A DNA stretch of 64,000 nt, from contig OY855908.1 in NCBI GenBank assembly GCA_963693305.1, forward strand, positions 37,639,305-37,703,304. Reading direction: 5' to 3'. Origin of the DNA: Meandrina meandrites. Lineage: Eukaryota; Cnidaria; Anthozoa; Scleractinia; Meandrinidae. Below are positions 22,776-32,800 of the stretch, one piece after another. The translations under genes were made by a program, and so were the position numbers. Numbering within the stretch: the stretch's first letter is position 1; each line of letters starts with the position of its first letter. The notes below the pieces were generated by a model. That model saw nothing but the letters and a program-made list of their open reading frames with translations. It was not told the DNA's origin and did no database searches.

Positions 22776-22925
22776 CTGTTTAGTGTTATTCAACCAAACG
22801 AGATGTTGTCGGGTCTTGCTGTATTTGTCTTTCTCTCCAGCGTAAACAACACAAATCTATCATGAAACCAAGTCTACATCAGCCAACTGCAACACCTCGC
22901 ACAATGTTGGCAAGTCCCTCTCAGC
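22776..22925 (-). ncRNA. Exon-like segment g
   Basis: TTATTTCACAG then GCTGAGAGGGACTTGCC. Ends ACACTAAACAG at donor GTAAAG. Not a clear member of the cassette family, but it is in the right orientation and place to be an upstream exon of the same transcript. Confidence 0.3.
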
Positions 22926-23297
22926 CTGTGAAATAAACTTTGTAAAAGTTATGAAGATTACTGGCCATTATTATGTTATTATTCTCTCTTACTGTGAATT
23001 TAAAAGCGACTTTACAGGCAAGAAAAAATGTACACGACAGCACCTCGAACGTTAGTTACAAATTACGAAAAATAATCATGCCGGATTAAACATTCTGACA
23101 TACTGTTCCAAGCTTGGCCAAACGAACGAAGAAAAAAGACTTCTTTAGTATTAAAATCCGTCTGACTTGAACAACGATTTATCCATGGCGTCACCGATCT
23201 GACACGCCGCGAGCCTTCTCACGTCGGCTCAGCGGCTCGATCAGTTAAACTTTTCAACGGTCAATAATGAAACGGAAGCAAAACGAAACGAAAAACT

Positions 23298-24325
23298 CAG
23301 GGGCACCCAACGAGCGAATCTTTCCAAAGACGTCAGAAGTGTCCTAAATGGATTTCTCTATGTTCTAGGAGGCTTTTTAGTTAATTTGGAGATGCCCTAA
23401 AAAATATTTATCTGTTCGGATATTTAAGGGGAACTTTCGTCGTTTCGAAAATTCTAGGGTCCTTTTTTGAGTCATCCGAAAGTTTTAGCTATCCTGATGG
23501 ATCTTGTCGAAAGTTCGAGGACACTGAGAGACCATATTTTCACTAGAAAATTTTAGGGGAAGTTTTTCGTTATACCTGTGCCTATCGAAATTTCGCGAAA
23601 ATACTAGGCAATATAAATGTTTATCCGAATATTATAGGCGTTAAACCTATTCATCCGAAAACGTTAGGGGGTGTAAATTATACGACAGGCTTTCTTTAAC
23701 GTGGCGAGGAAGGAGAAGTGATAATACATAATAGGCACACACTGCTGGTATTTAGAAAGAAGCAAAGCTGAAAACATAGGCTTTTCTTTATATTTCCGTT
23801 CTGATCTCACATTTGGTGACGAAACACTGCATATACTGTACAAGGACAAACACCTTTTCTTGTAGGTTTACGAGCGTTTCTGAACCGATCAAGGGATTGT
23901 TGTTGGCGTAGGAATCTTTTTACGGTCAAAACCGAATAATTTGATCGTTTTAGATGCTCTGACCACAAAAATAACTTCTCCAATAATCTGATAAGTAGGC
24001 TAATGCCGAGCTCAATCACCTCAATTGCCTTTATCTTTCATTAGGTTCACGTACATTCCTGATTACCTCTAATGCTCACCGAAACTTTTAGCAGCTTTTG
24101 GAATAATTAAGCCAAACGAAAATTTTAGAGAACAAACAAAACCGTCCGAAAATTATGGGACATGATAAAAGCGAGCACATCAATTCCGAAAATTGTAGGG
24201 AAACTTTATGGTTTTCCGAAAAAATTTGAGAAGTCTAGAGCGTCGCTGGGAAAAAATTTCGAAATTCTTAGGCGACCTTCCATCCGAACAGATATTTTAC
24301 CGAAATATTCCGTTGGGTGCCCCTG
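23298..24325. mobile_element. 1-kb element with CAGGGGCACCCAACG termini
   Basis: CAGGGGCACCCAACG at 23298 is mirrored by CGTTGGGTGCCCCTG ending at 24325. AAAACT flanks both ends, an imperfect target duplication. The CAGGGG start is hAT-like. Inside, about a dozen copies of a CCGAAAATTNTAGGG motif repeat every 30-40 bases in the same direction in both halves, split by a 400-base unrelated core (about 23690-24075). No transposase seen. Confidence 0.75.
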
Positions 24326-24849
24326 AAAACTGTAATAAGCCAGCTATAACAACTAATTAAATATATAAAAAAAACGGCTAGATTGCAGAATACCCGGCCC
24401 ACTGTTTTGCATCTCATTGAATAACAAAAGTGCCTATTGTGTTATGCCTCGTTCTTAAAGCGTTCCGACATATGTAAATAAGTGGGCCGGGTATACTGCA
24501 ATCGCTCCAAAAAAACAAAGACAAGATAGATAGAAAACGTTGACTTGCCCGATCGAAGCACATCGATGAAGACGAAGGTTCGCAAACTGAACTGTGACCA
24601 ACACCAAAATGATCAGCGTGTCCTTTGAGACTTCTTTATGTACCTGATTAAAATTCATTTTCAGCTGCGATAAATGCGCTTTGCTCAAATATGTTCAATC
24701 TGAATATTTTGGGAAGATTTTTGTGCCTTCATGAGTATTCGACAAATGTGAGAAAAGCACGAATTATCAAAACGTCGTGTTTAATGGTAAAATGCGTCCT
24801 GGCTTGTCCGATGGACGCCTGCGAAAGAGGCTTGTAACGTCAGCCGAAC

Positions 24850-25270
24850 GCGTCCATGATTTTTTTCTATTTTATTTACCTCTATTCGTAGATTAAAGCA
24901 TATTGTAACTGCTGGAAATCCACCTTTTCGGCGGGTTGAAGGCGGAATCAAGAAATCAAAGAAGTGTTCGGGATATCATGGCTCAAATAATACAGTGAGA
25001 CAAGTGAGATCTCAAAAAAGTCTTAAAAGACACTTTCTTTGTGTGTAGTATCTTCCAATGTGCGGGATTGCAGAAAAAAAATGACTCCAATCCATACTTA
25101 TTGATATCTCATTTGCAATCCCACTAGCTGTTCGTCTCAACGGCCTGGAACCGCAATCCTGAAAGCAGAAATGGCATGAGGACGAAAGAGGGTTTCGCAA
25201 AATTTATCTTTGTGACAACTCTGCTGTGAAAAATGCTACAAAGCTATAATTTGTCTAATTTTCGTGAAAT
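24850..25270. repeat. Dispersed repeat, copy 1
   Basis: Shares CGCGTCCATG, ATTCGTAGAT, TGGAAATCCACCTTTT, GGCGGAATCAAGA, TACAGTGAGACAA, GACACTTTCTTTGTGTGTAG and AAGAGGGTTTCGCAAAATTT in order with 56255-56710. About 450 bases. Class not identified. Confidence 0.8.
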
Positions 25271-25640
25271 TTTCGCGTAGTTCCTTTAAGCCGCGAAAAA
25301 TTTCATTTTCGTGAAATGTAGTTCCCGCGGTAATGAGTAACAGTAAGATAATGGTTTCTGTGCAATCTCGTCTCTAGAGTTTGGTGTCCGGCCTTGAATA
25401 GCCACACGCGCGAGTGATCGCGAGCGAAGCGATCTGGCGGGGAGGAGTCTGGTGCGGAAGCGCGAAGAAAGACTTTCTCATGGCTTCGCCACGAGCGTGA
25501 CGCGCCTTCGCCGCTCGCGCGTGTGATCCAAAGGCGAGTCTGCTGGCAGGCTAGGCGTTGAAATGCAAGACCGCCATCCTGAATTTCAACGACTAGAAGA
25601 CCTGGCGCCTGGAGCTTTTTTCACTGTTTATTTTGTATGG
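25271..25640. repeat. GC-rich inverted-repeat patch
   Basis: CACACGCGCGAGTGATCGCG at about 25401 is answered by CGCCGCTCGCGCGTGTG near 25526. Internal CpG density is high against an AT-rich background. Probably another fold-back repeat. No gene. Confidence 0.55.
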
Positions 25641-25642
25641 AA

Positions 25643-25879
25643 TTTTGGAGGATTGAGATTTTTCCAGGGGGCCTACATTGATCGTACATTCTTTGTTATC
25701 GTTCTTCACATTATCGAACAATATTTAAGACCAAACAACACGGAACCAAAAATAAATAAATAAATAAACGGCACGCAATGCATGCAGAAACGATGACATT
25801 TTGGAGGATTGAGATTTTTCCCGTGTGACTACATTGATCGTACATTCTTTGTTATCGTTCTTCACATTATCGAACATTA
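25643..25879. repeat. Direct duplication of about 80 bp
   Basis: TTTTGGAGGATTGAGATTTT through CGTTCTTCACATTATCGAAC occurs at about 25643-25720 and again at 25798-25875. The second copy is cut after CGAACA by the element at 25880-26366. Its continuation (TTTAAAGAAGACCAAACAAC) resumes at about 26371, matching the intact first copy. Confidence 0.75.
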
Positions 25880-26366
25880 TTATATGGCTACAATAGTACG
25901 CGCGCTCTGATTGGCTGATGAACGGGCAAGATTTTCTTGTAATGACCGGGCATTATGAAAATTTTTCTTGCCTTAGCTTTTTATAAATTTTTAAGGGTCA
26001 AACACTTGTAAAAACAGGTCAGTTTGTTTTGTGAAAATTAAAGTGGTTAAATTTGCCCTAGATCTTGGCATAATGAAGACAAAAATTGCCTCATTGTCGA
26101 AGAAAGTCAAACCGCTTCTTCTGGTTTGGATCGCATGACCTCGAATGACCTCTTGCGCGCGCAAGCGGATATTGAAAAACGTTTCCCTTTTTTAAGCGCT
26201 AAAAGGCCATATAATAAATAACTTATTAACCTCGTCCGTTCGGTCATTACAGGGAAATCTCAGACCTCGGCCTTGATGTATTGACCTCGCTATCGCTCGG
26301 TCAATACATCAGAGCCTCGGTCTGAGATTTCCCTGTAATGACCTCACTCTCGGTTAATAAGTAGTA
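25877..26366. mobile_element. Inserted composite element
   Basis: The intact copy of the flanking duplication gives the empty site, so these bases are an insertion. TTATTATATGGC at the left has its complement GCCATATAATAA at 26206-26217, followed by a strong hairpin. AT-rich, no coding. Confidence 0.6.
26221..26364. repeat. Long imperfect hairpin
   Basis: ACTTATTAACC, GGTCATTACAGGGAAATCTC and TTGATGTATTGACC are each mirrored on the right side, with a loop at CGCTATCGC. Likely the end structure of the inserted element. Confidence 0.8.
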
Positions 26367-26436
26367 TATATTTAAAGAAGACCAAACAACACGGAACCAA
26401 AAGAAAAATTGTCGAGTTCGATAAAGCGTGATAAAA

Positions 26437-26743
26437 TACCGTAAAATTCCGGTTATAAGCCCTGGGCTTATACAACTTCGTAAGGGGTTTTGGGTGGGCT
26501 TATAAACGGAGGGGCTTATAAGCGGAATAAAAAGTACGCCTCGAAACGAGCCAAGGCAGTGTTGATCGAAATACGTTTTTAAGTTAAAAGTCGTAATAAA
26601 GCAATATTTAGCCCTGTTCAGTACTGTCATCCAGCAGAGGGGGGCTTATTACCGGATATATTTTTTCGTTTCCAGGTAGATGGGCCTATAACCGGGAGGG
26701 CTTATAAGCGGGGGGGGGGCTTATAACCGGAATTTTTACGGTA
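26437..26743. mobile_element. 307-bp MITE, TA-flanked
   Basis: TACCGTAAAATTCCGGTTAT starts the element and its complement (TTATAACCGGAATTTTTACG) ends it, with one base inserted. GGGCTTATAA units recur inside. If the first and last TA are the target site, this fits a Tc1/mariner-type element. Confidence 0.75.
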
Positions 26744-27005
26744 CTTCTTCTTCAAAATGGGGACAGATTTTTCAAAGGATGTCAAGGATGTATGAATATT
26801 TTCTGGAACCACACAACATGTTTATGCTTGCGCTTGTTTCACCTCAGTGCACACTTGAAGTTTGTTGTGCTTATTATCTCACGAATGAACCAGGCTTTAG
26901 ACTGCCACGCCTCCAGAAATAGAAACTGAACGTTCTCTGAGCAAATATCACACCAAACATTACATTCAGTTTTATTGTTAAATATAATGATCAACATCAC
27001 CTGGT

Positions 27006-27227
27006 ATCCGGTCGTTTCGCCTGCAAGTTGTTTTGCCTACAAGTCGATTCGCCTACACTATCTGAGATGTTTAACCTACCCTGAAGTTTATTATGTATAT
27101 TCTTCGTTCTTAAAACGTGAGAGCCCAAACACGCTAAACACAATGTATATTCCTCGTTCTAAAAGCGAGAAAATGTAGGCGAATCGAATTGTGGGCGAAT
27201 CATCTTGTAGGCGAAACGACCGACATC
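27006..27227. mobile_element. About 220-bp MITE with GTCGTTTCGCCT ends
   Basis: CGGTCGTTTCGCCTGCAAG at the left is mirrored by CTTGTAGGCGAAACGACCG at the right. A TTCGCCTACA motif recurs near both ends. Noncoding. Confidence 0.7.
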
Positions 27228-29594
27228 CCTTCATTCACCTTAGTGTTAAATACTTTAAATTGCCCTACAAAAAGACCCAAAAAATATGCTCAATTTGATC
27301 TAAATAAAAAACATGAATATGAAATCATAAACTAGTTCAACTGCTTGCTTAAACGTATTAGTTGTCCTTATCAAAAGCCTTTTTTCTCCCAGAGAAGAAC
27401 CTCTATCAAGTCTATTTATTGAAACTTTAACATGTAATAACATAGATTGAATGAATAAGGTGGTGCAAAGTTTGTGAATGAAACCTTAGTGTGTGACCAC
27501 TCAAATTAAACTATTGAACTGAGCCAGTTGTTCAGAGGGTGGACAATGCTATTCACTGGATAAATCACTAACCAGAGGATAGTGTAGTTTGTTTTGTCGA
27601 CACTTGTTTTGTTATCCACCCTTTGAGCAACTGGGCAATTGCAATTTAAAATGTGCTGTTTAGGAACATAATATATTTACTAGTTATAGAGAACATTATC
27701 TGTTCATCATACTACACACTTTTTCAAATAAGCTTCATGCCCAGGTACAAATTGCAGTTAAATATAAAGAGGAACTGATCCCCTTTCATGAAACTGCTCT
27801 CAAAAGACTTATAACCAGAAGTCTTCCCTTAACCACTCTTCACACACTTCAAACATTCACAATCAAGCATTTTCATTATTTAGATCACTACAAAATTCTA
27901 ATATTATCGGTTTAACATTATTATTGATAAAAATTATAAGGTAACGTCCATCTTTGGTAACATATTAGTCCAGTTGTGACCCTCTCTCTGTCACACAACA
28001 CTATGGGGCTCTTGTAGTGTTGTGTGACAGAGAGAGGGCCAGAACTGGACTATGGTAATACAGACAGACACAACTTAACTTCAGTGGACACCTTTCTTAC
28101 ATACAAGCTGGCCGAACTCTATAAATTCAAAGCTCTAAGGGCGTACTTATAGTCAAGATCGAAACTGACTGCATCAAACTTAACACAACTTCTGCTGGAT
28201 CAACAGGAGTCACCACTAATCTGCAACAAGCAGAAAAATCGACTGATTTCACTGATTGTCACTTTGAAGTTTAGGAGGTTATATACTTGTACAATAATTA
28301 AACTGTTAAATAACACAACTTAATTAGTCATTTTAAGGTCTACTTCTCTTTGATGATAAGAAAAAAAATTCAGTGACTGTTACCTTTCTTTCTCATCAAA
28401 ACCATTCTGCATTCAGCAGTTAGGTCTAGTTATGCAGAATCTGCAGCCTATGAGGCCGAGAAGTTTTTAATCAGAATTTTTTAGAAATGCTGAAATTGCA
28501 TGCTCATTTCATGTAGTGACAATCTGCAAAATTCTGAAAACACAAGTGGCACTTTGTTCTCTTGCCTTATTTCCTACTTGCCCAAAAAGGTGTCCACTTA
28601 TAGTAAGCCTGTAGTGCAAGGGTTTTTTGATGTGTGAGCATTGGATAATTTTTTCCACATGCTAAGCCCGGGAATCACAAACACTATTCAGCCTCATGAT
28701 CACTACTCCCCATTCTCATCCCATAGCCCTTTTAGCTTCTCTTAGCCAGTGGGGCCTTCTAATGAGAAACTAAGGGCTCTGAGGCCATAGGATTTTTATT
28801 CATTAAATTGTTTTGATTGGCTGTTTGAAACAAAGAAAACTTGAGTGGAAGTAAAAAATGCCATAACTCTCCCACACAGTATATAGAAACATCACGACTG
28901 CATATATGAAGACAAGAGTCCCAGAATCAAGGACTGGAAATCCTTTGTCTCCAGAGCCCTTTGTTTCTCATGCCAAGGCCCCGATGGCTACGAGAGGCAA
29001 AAAGTGTTATGGGGATGAGAATGCCTCACTCCCTAGGATTATTTTTTCCTCTCTCTCTCCAAGCCTCTCTCAAGTTGGAATCCAAGATGGTGCTAAACTG
29101 ATCAAAATGCGCTTGCTTGCTGCAATATGTATTGCAGGCCAACTGTGTGGTTTTGAACTTTTAAAAAGTTTCGTAATCGGAGGAAAACTTAAAAGTGAAA
29201 AATTGCTTTGACCTCAATACAGAAACAAATCTTATTTCTCTTGCACGAACAGTAGAGTACAGAAAACAATGTCCTTACTGTATTTTTTTTCTTTTGATTT
29301 ATTCACGGTACATGTACAAAGTCACAAAGGAATGGACAAGGCTAAAATCCAAACTGAAAACTCACAACCTTAAACAAATAATTATATAGCTCAAAGCCAC
29401 ACAGCCAACCAACCATTTTCATAGCCTTTGCTATGAAAATTAATTATCTGCCAACTTTACACCACAATAATTATATTCCCACATATTAATTACATGTACA
29501 TTAGATATATGAGAGAATAAAACTACAACATCACAATGATAAAAAGCTCATTAAAACTAACCTTTTGTTCACGTCTCTTGGAACAAAAGATTTT
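27228..29594. other. Intergenic DNA downstream of the zinc transporter
   Basis: No gene is supported. A hairpin lies at 27966-28052. A 101-codon frame at 28906-29211 has no recognisable domain. The stretch nearest 29600 may hold 3' UTR of the transporter. Confidence 0.45.
27966..28052. repeat. Inverted repeat, 38-bp arms, 11-bp loop
   Basis: TAGTCCAGTTGTGACCCTCT on the left pairs with AGAGGGCCAGAACTGGACTA on the right. The arms CTCTCTGTCACACAACACTA match exactly. Likely a small fold-back element. Confidence 0.85.
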
Positions 29595-29600
29595 TTTATT
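29595..29600 (-). promoter_or_regulatory. Putative poly(A) signal of the ZIP gene
   Basis: AATAAA on the minus strand, 108 bases past the stop codon. Position and motif only. Confidence 0.4.
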
Positions 29601-29708
29601 TTTGCAAGAAGATACACGTACTCCGTGCTGCTTCAAACAAAGCCAAAACAGCACTCTGAACTTTTGTTCGTTTGAAACAGATCAAGATTTCTGTTTATGC
29701 CAGGAGGC

Positions 29709-29852
29709 TCACCAGGTGACAGACTGTAAATCCTCTTCATACAAAGATATCACCAACATGATACAGATACCTAGCAGCAAACCAAAGTTTTGGCACAGAA
29801 ACGTCATCACTGGTTCGGTCTGGAAGGCTTCGCTGTGCATTAGTTCGGGCAG
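29709..29852 (-). CDS. SLC39A10-like: ZIP gene exon 11, TM8 and stop (residues 749-795)
   Basis: Acceptor TTTTTCCCCAAG, then LPELMHSEAF. TM8 is LCQNFGLLLGICIMLVISLY, followed by EEDLQSVTW and TGA. The family usually ends a few residues after TM8, so the length is normal. Confidence 0.95.
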   Translation of the reverse strand: MPELMHSEAFQTEPVMTFLCQNFGLLLGICIMLVISLYEEDLQSVTW

Positions 29853-32800
29853 CTTGGGGAAAAAGTAAACAAGACATAATTAATGTGAATACCAGTGGCT
29901 TACAGCCAAACCTAGCAAAGACTCCTCCAAAATGTTTTACTTTAAAAATGCTTGCAGTAAAAGCTGCAGCTTTTTGCTCAATTTCTGGGTTCAACATTGG
30001 GGGATGGATTGCATGCACAGAAACATTGTAACTGGGGCTCTTAGTAAGTGCTTGTGATATTCAAAGTGACACTGATTTAAAGATGTCACTGGACAAACAT
30101 TCAATGATACTGTAAACTGCGGAAATTGCATAAATTTGGCCTTGAATATTATTATTATCATATTTGGGACTACAGTGGTTCAAAAGGTTGCTTACCATAT
30201 CAACCAGTGCTACATACAGGAATATTCCAGCAGCGATAGCAAAGATCCAGAACCGAGCATCAGCTTGTTGACCAACAAGAATACCAATCACTAAGCCAAT
30301 GAAGCAAGACAAGGCTGACAATAAGTTTGCTAGTAATGCCATCTTCACAGTCATGCCAGCTGTAAGGAGGACTGCAAAATCCCCTGCAAAGACAAAACAC
30401 AGGAACAATTCACATGCTAAAAGCTTAAATCACACCCAGGCCACAAGGTGCACGCTACTGAAGCTTATCCCAGTAGCATTAAGTGATTAGCAGTATTGCC
30501 ACATTTCCTCACCCCCCTACCCCCCTGGCCAATATCCTAGCTCATCACAGCCTCCAGGCTAGTGTCGAGTTGGATTTAAAGTTAACTGAGGTTCAATTTC
30601 TCTTGCATAAAAGTGTTTTGTCGAGCTCATGTTTTGTGGAGTCTGAGATTAGTTAAGTCACAACTGGAGAACAGAAGATATAAACAAAAATCCTCACTGA
30701 AAAGTTAAAATACTGAAATAGAAATTCATGCCAATCAAGGATTAACTTATGCTTTGAACAACCACGCCCAGCATGTTGTCAAGCTTTCCTAACAGATTGT
30801 CAAGACCCATTACATGTAATACTCCTGGGTGGAGAGAGGCACTGTTAAGTGCATGTCTTGCATAACAACACAGTTAGTACTCAAACCATGCTTTCTGAGG
30901 CTGGTACCCACTGGTACCCCTTGGTGGAGAGAGCTACTGTGAAAGTTAAGTGTCTTGCATACAAGAACAGTCAGTACTCAACCTCAGTCTCTGAGGCCAG
31001 TACCCACTGATTCCCGTGGGTGGAGTGTGGTACTGTGGTACTGTGAGAGTGTCTTACATAAGAGAACAGTCAGTACTCAAACCTCAGTCCCTGTGGCCCG
31101 TACCCATGTGAGAGTGTCTTGCATAAGAGCACAGCTACACTCAAACCTCAGTCTCTGAGGCCAGTACCCACTGACACAGGCAGACATTCTTACCAAGTTC
31201 ATGAGGCAACTCATGGCAAAACACAGCAATAGATGTACTAATTCCCCCAGTTATATCTTCAGTGAAGGCTGCACCAATCGCTAAGCCATCACTGATGTTG
31301 TGAAGAGTGTCACCTATTATGATCATCCAGGCCACAGTTGCTATATTCTGTAGGGGTTTATTTGCTCTTTCCTCATCACTGAAGACCGAGCGACGTGACA
31401 GGCTCTGTTTAAGAGTTTTCTTTGGTTTAACTGTTGAATCATGAGGAACTATGACATTGCCATCCTCCAAGTCACTTTTGGTATTCTGCCAAAAAAGGTT
31501 CAGTACAATACAGTTACAGTGCATCAGGGACTGATCTAGGAGGAGGGTGAAGAGGGTGCACACCCACCCACCCCCCCCCCCCCCCCTTCTGAGATGACTG
31601 GGTGGCTTTTTAATACAACTAGTATTCTCAAAAACGAAAAAAAAGCCTATGCGTGCCCCCTCCTAAGAAAAACTAAGAAAAATCCTGAATGTGCACCCCT
31701 GGGGCATGTGGACATACACTGCATGTATGTACCAGTCCTTTATCATTCTTAATTTAATTCAGTTAACTTTACCAAGTACTATTAAAAATAAAACAATGTT
31801 TGTGTTTGGTTGAGAGCAGTCTGTCTTGAGAGACAATAACACAGTTGACTTTTATTGGTCTAAGATAATATAAATTATAATTAAAATTTTTATTCACTTT
31901 TTCAATGAATTTATAAAATTCGGTCAGATCGGTTGTTTGTTGCCCAAGTATTTACACATTAGAAACATTGCTTAACAATCGCTAAATTACTATTAACTAT
32001 TTTGTTCATGTTATAAGTATCTTAAAAAGCAGGATTTTACCAAAAAAATTATTTTAATTATTAAATTTTATTCCTTTTTAATAAGAAATTCACAAATTAA
32101 AAGTAAATTAATGTGCACAGAAATATCACAACATTTACTTCCTGGCTTAGATAAGATATTTTGATTTAATTTACTGTCAAGGCTGGTAAGTATGTATTAA
32201 GAAGCATATTTTACATTAATTTTGTTACATTACCTCATATTCAACCCCATCAGTATCTGTACTGGAAACATGCTCATAGACACAGTGTGAATGAAATGTA
32301 CATGAAGGACTGGAGTTATAATTTCCCATGGGACCTTCCTTTAGTAACAGAAGATGATCAAGTTTAATTTTTATCATATCATAGTTCACTGGTTTCATAA
32401 TTTTTTTTATCCTTCCGAGTCTATACACTTCTACCTGTGAAGTTTCTGGTTCTTAAAACAATCAACATCACAACATTAACAACATTATAGTTGATGAACA
32501 GTCTGTCTCAATACTGCCAGCTCTGCAATGATAGAAAGAGCTCAGACATCTTAAGACCAAAAGAAACTTCAAAATTAATTAATGGTTTGCGGGGAAAGAT
32601 AAACACCGAGGCAACAATGAGACAAAAAGGATGGTTAATTAAGACTAGAGAGTTAGATTATGAGGCGAGTAGCAGAACAGAAACATTGTTCATGAATACC
32701 AATGTTCGTGACCTATCTTGGGTAGCCAATCCTTATGCTGTTAAGTCACAAGTTTTTATAAATGTTGAACCATAATTAAAAGTTTCAAATCCAGGCCAGT

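Larger units (their letters stand above)
17000..22925 (-). ncRNA. Candidate multi-exon noncoding locus built of repeated exons
   Basis: Seven segments on the minus strand (17000-17098, 17719-17800, 18254-18322, 21163-21237, 21801-21892, 22289-22430, 22776-22925) start after a T-rich tract ending in AG. They end in GTAAGT, GTAAGG, GTAATT or GTAAAG, or in CAG followed by ATAAGT. Five of the seven share a core: GTTGAA-GCAGAT, an AAATGGCTGCA complement, TAGCTCTTGGA, CGCAAGTTGA and GGAAACATCT. Reading frames are not kept between copies and most contain stops, so a noncoding transcript fits better than a protein. Flanking intron-like sequence is duplicated with the cassettes. It could instead be a tandem repeat family whose edges mimic splice sites. 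RNA evidence would decide. Confidence 0.4.
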
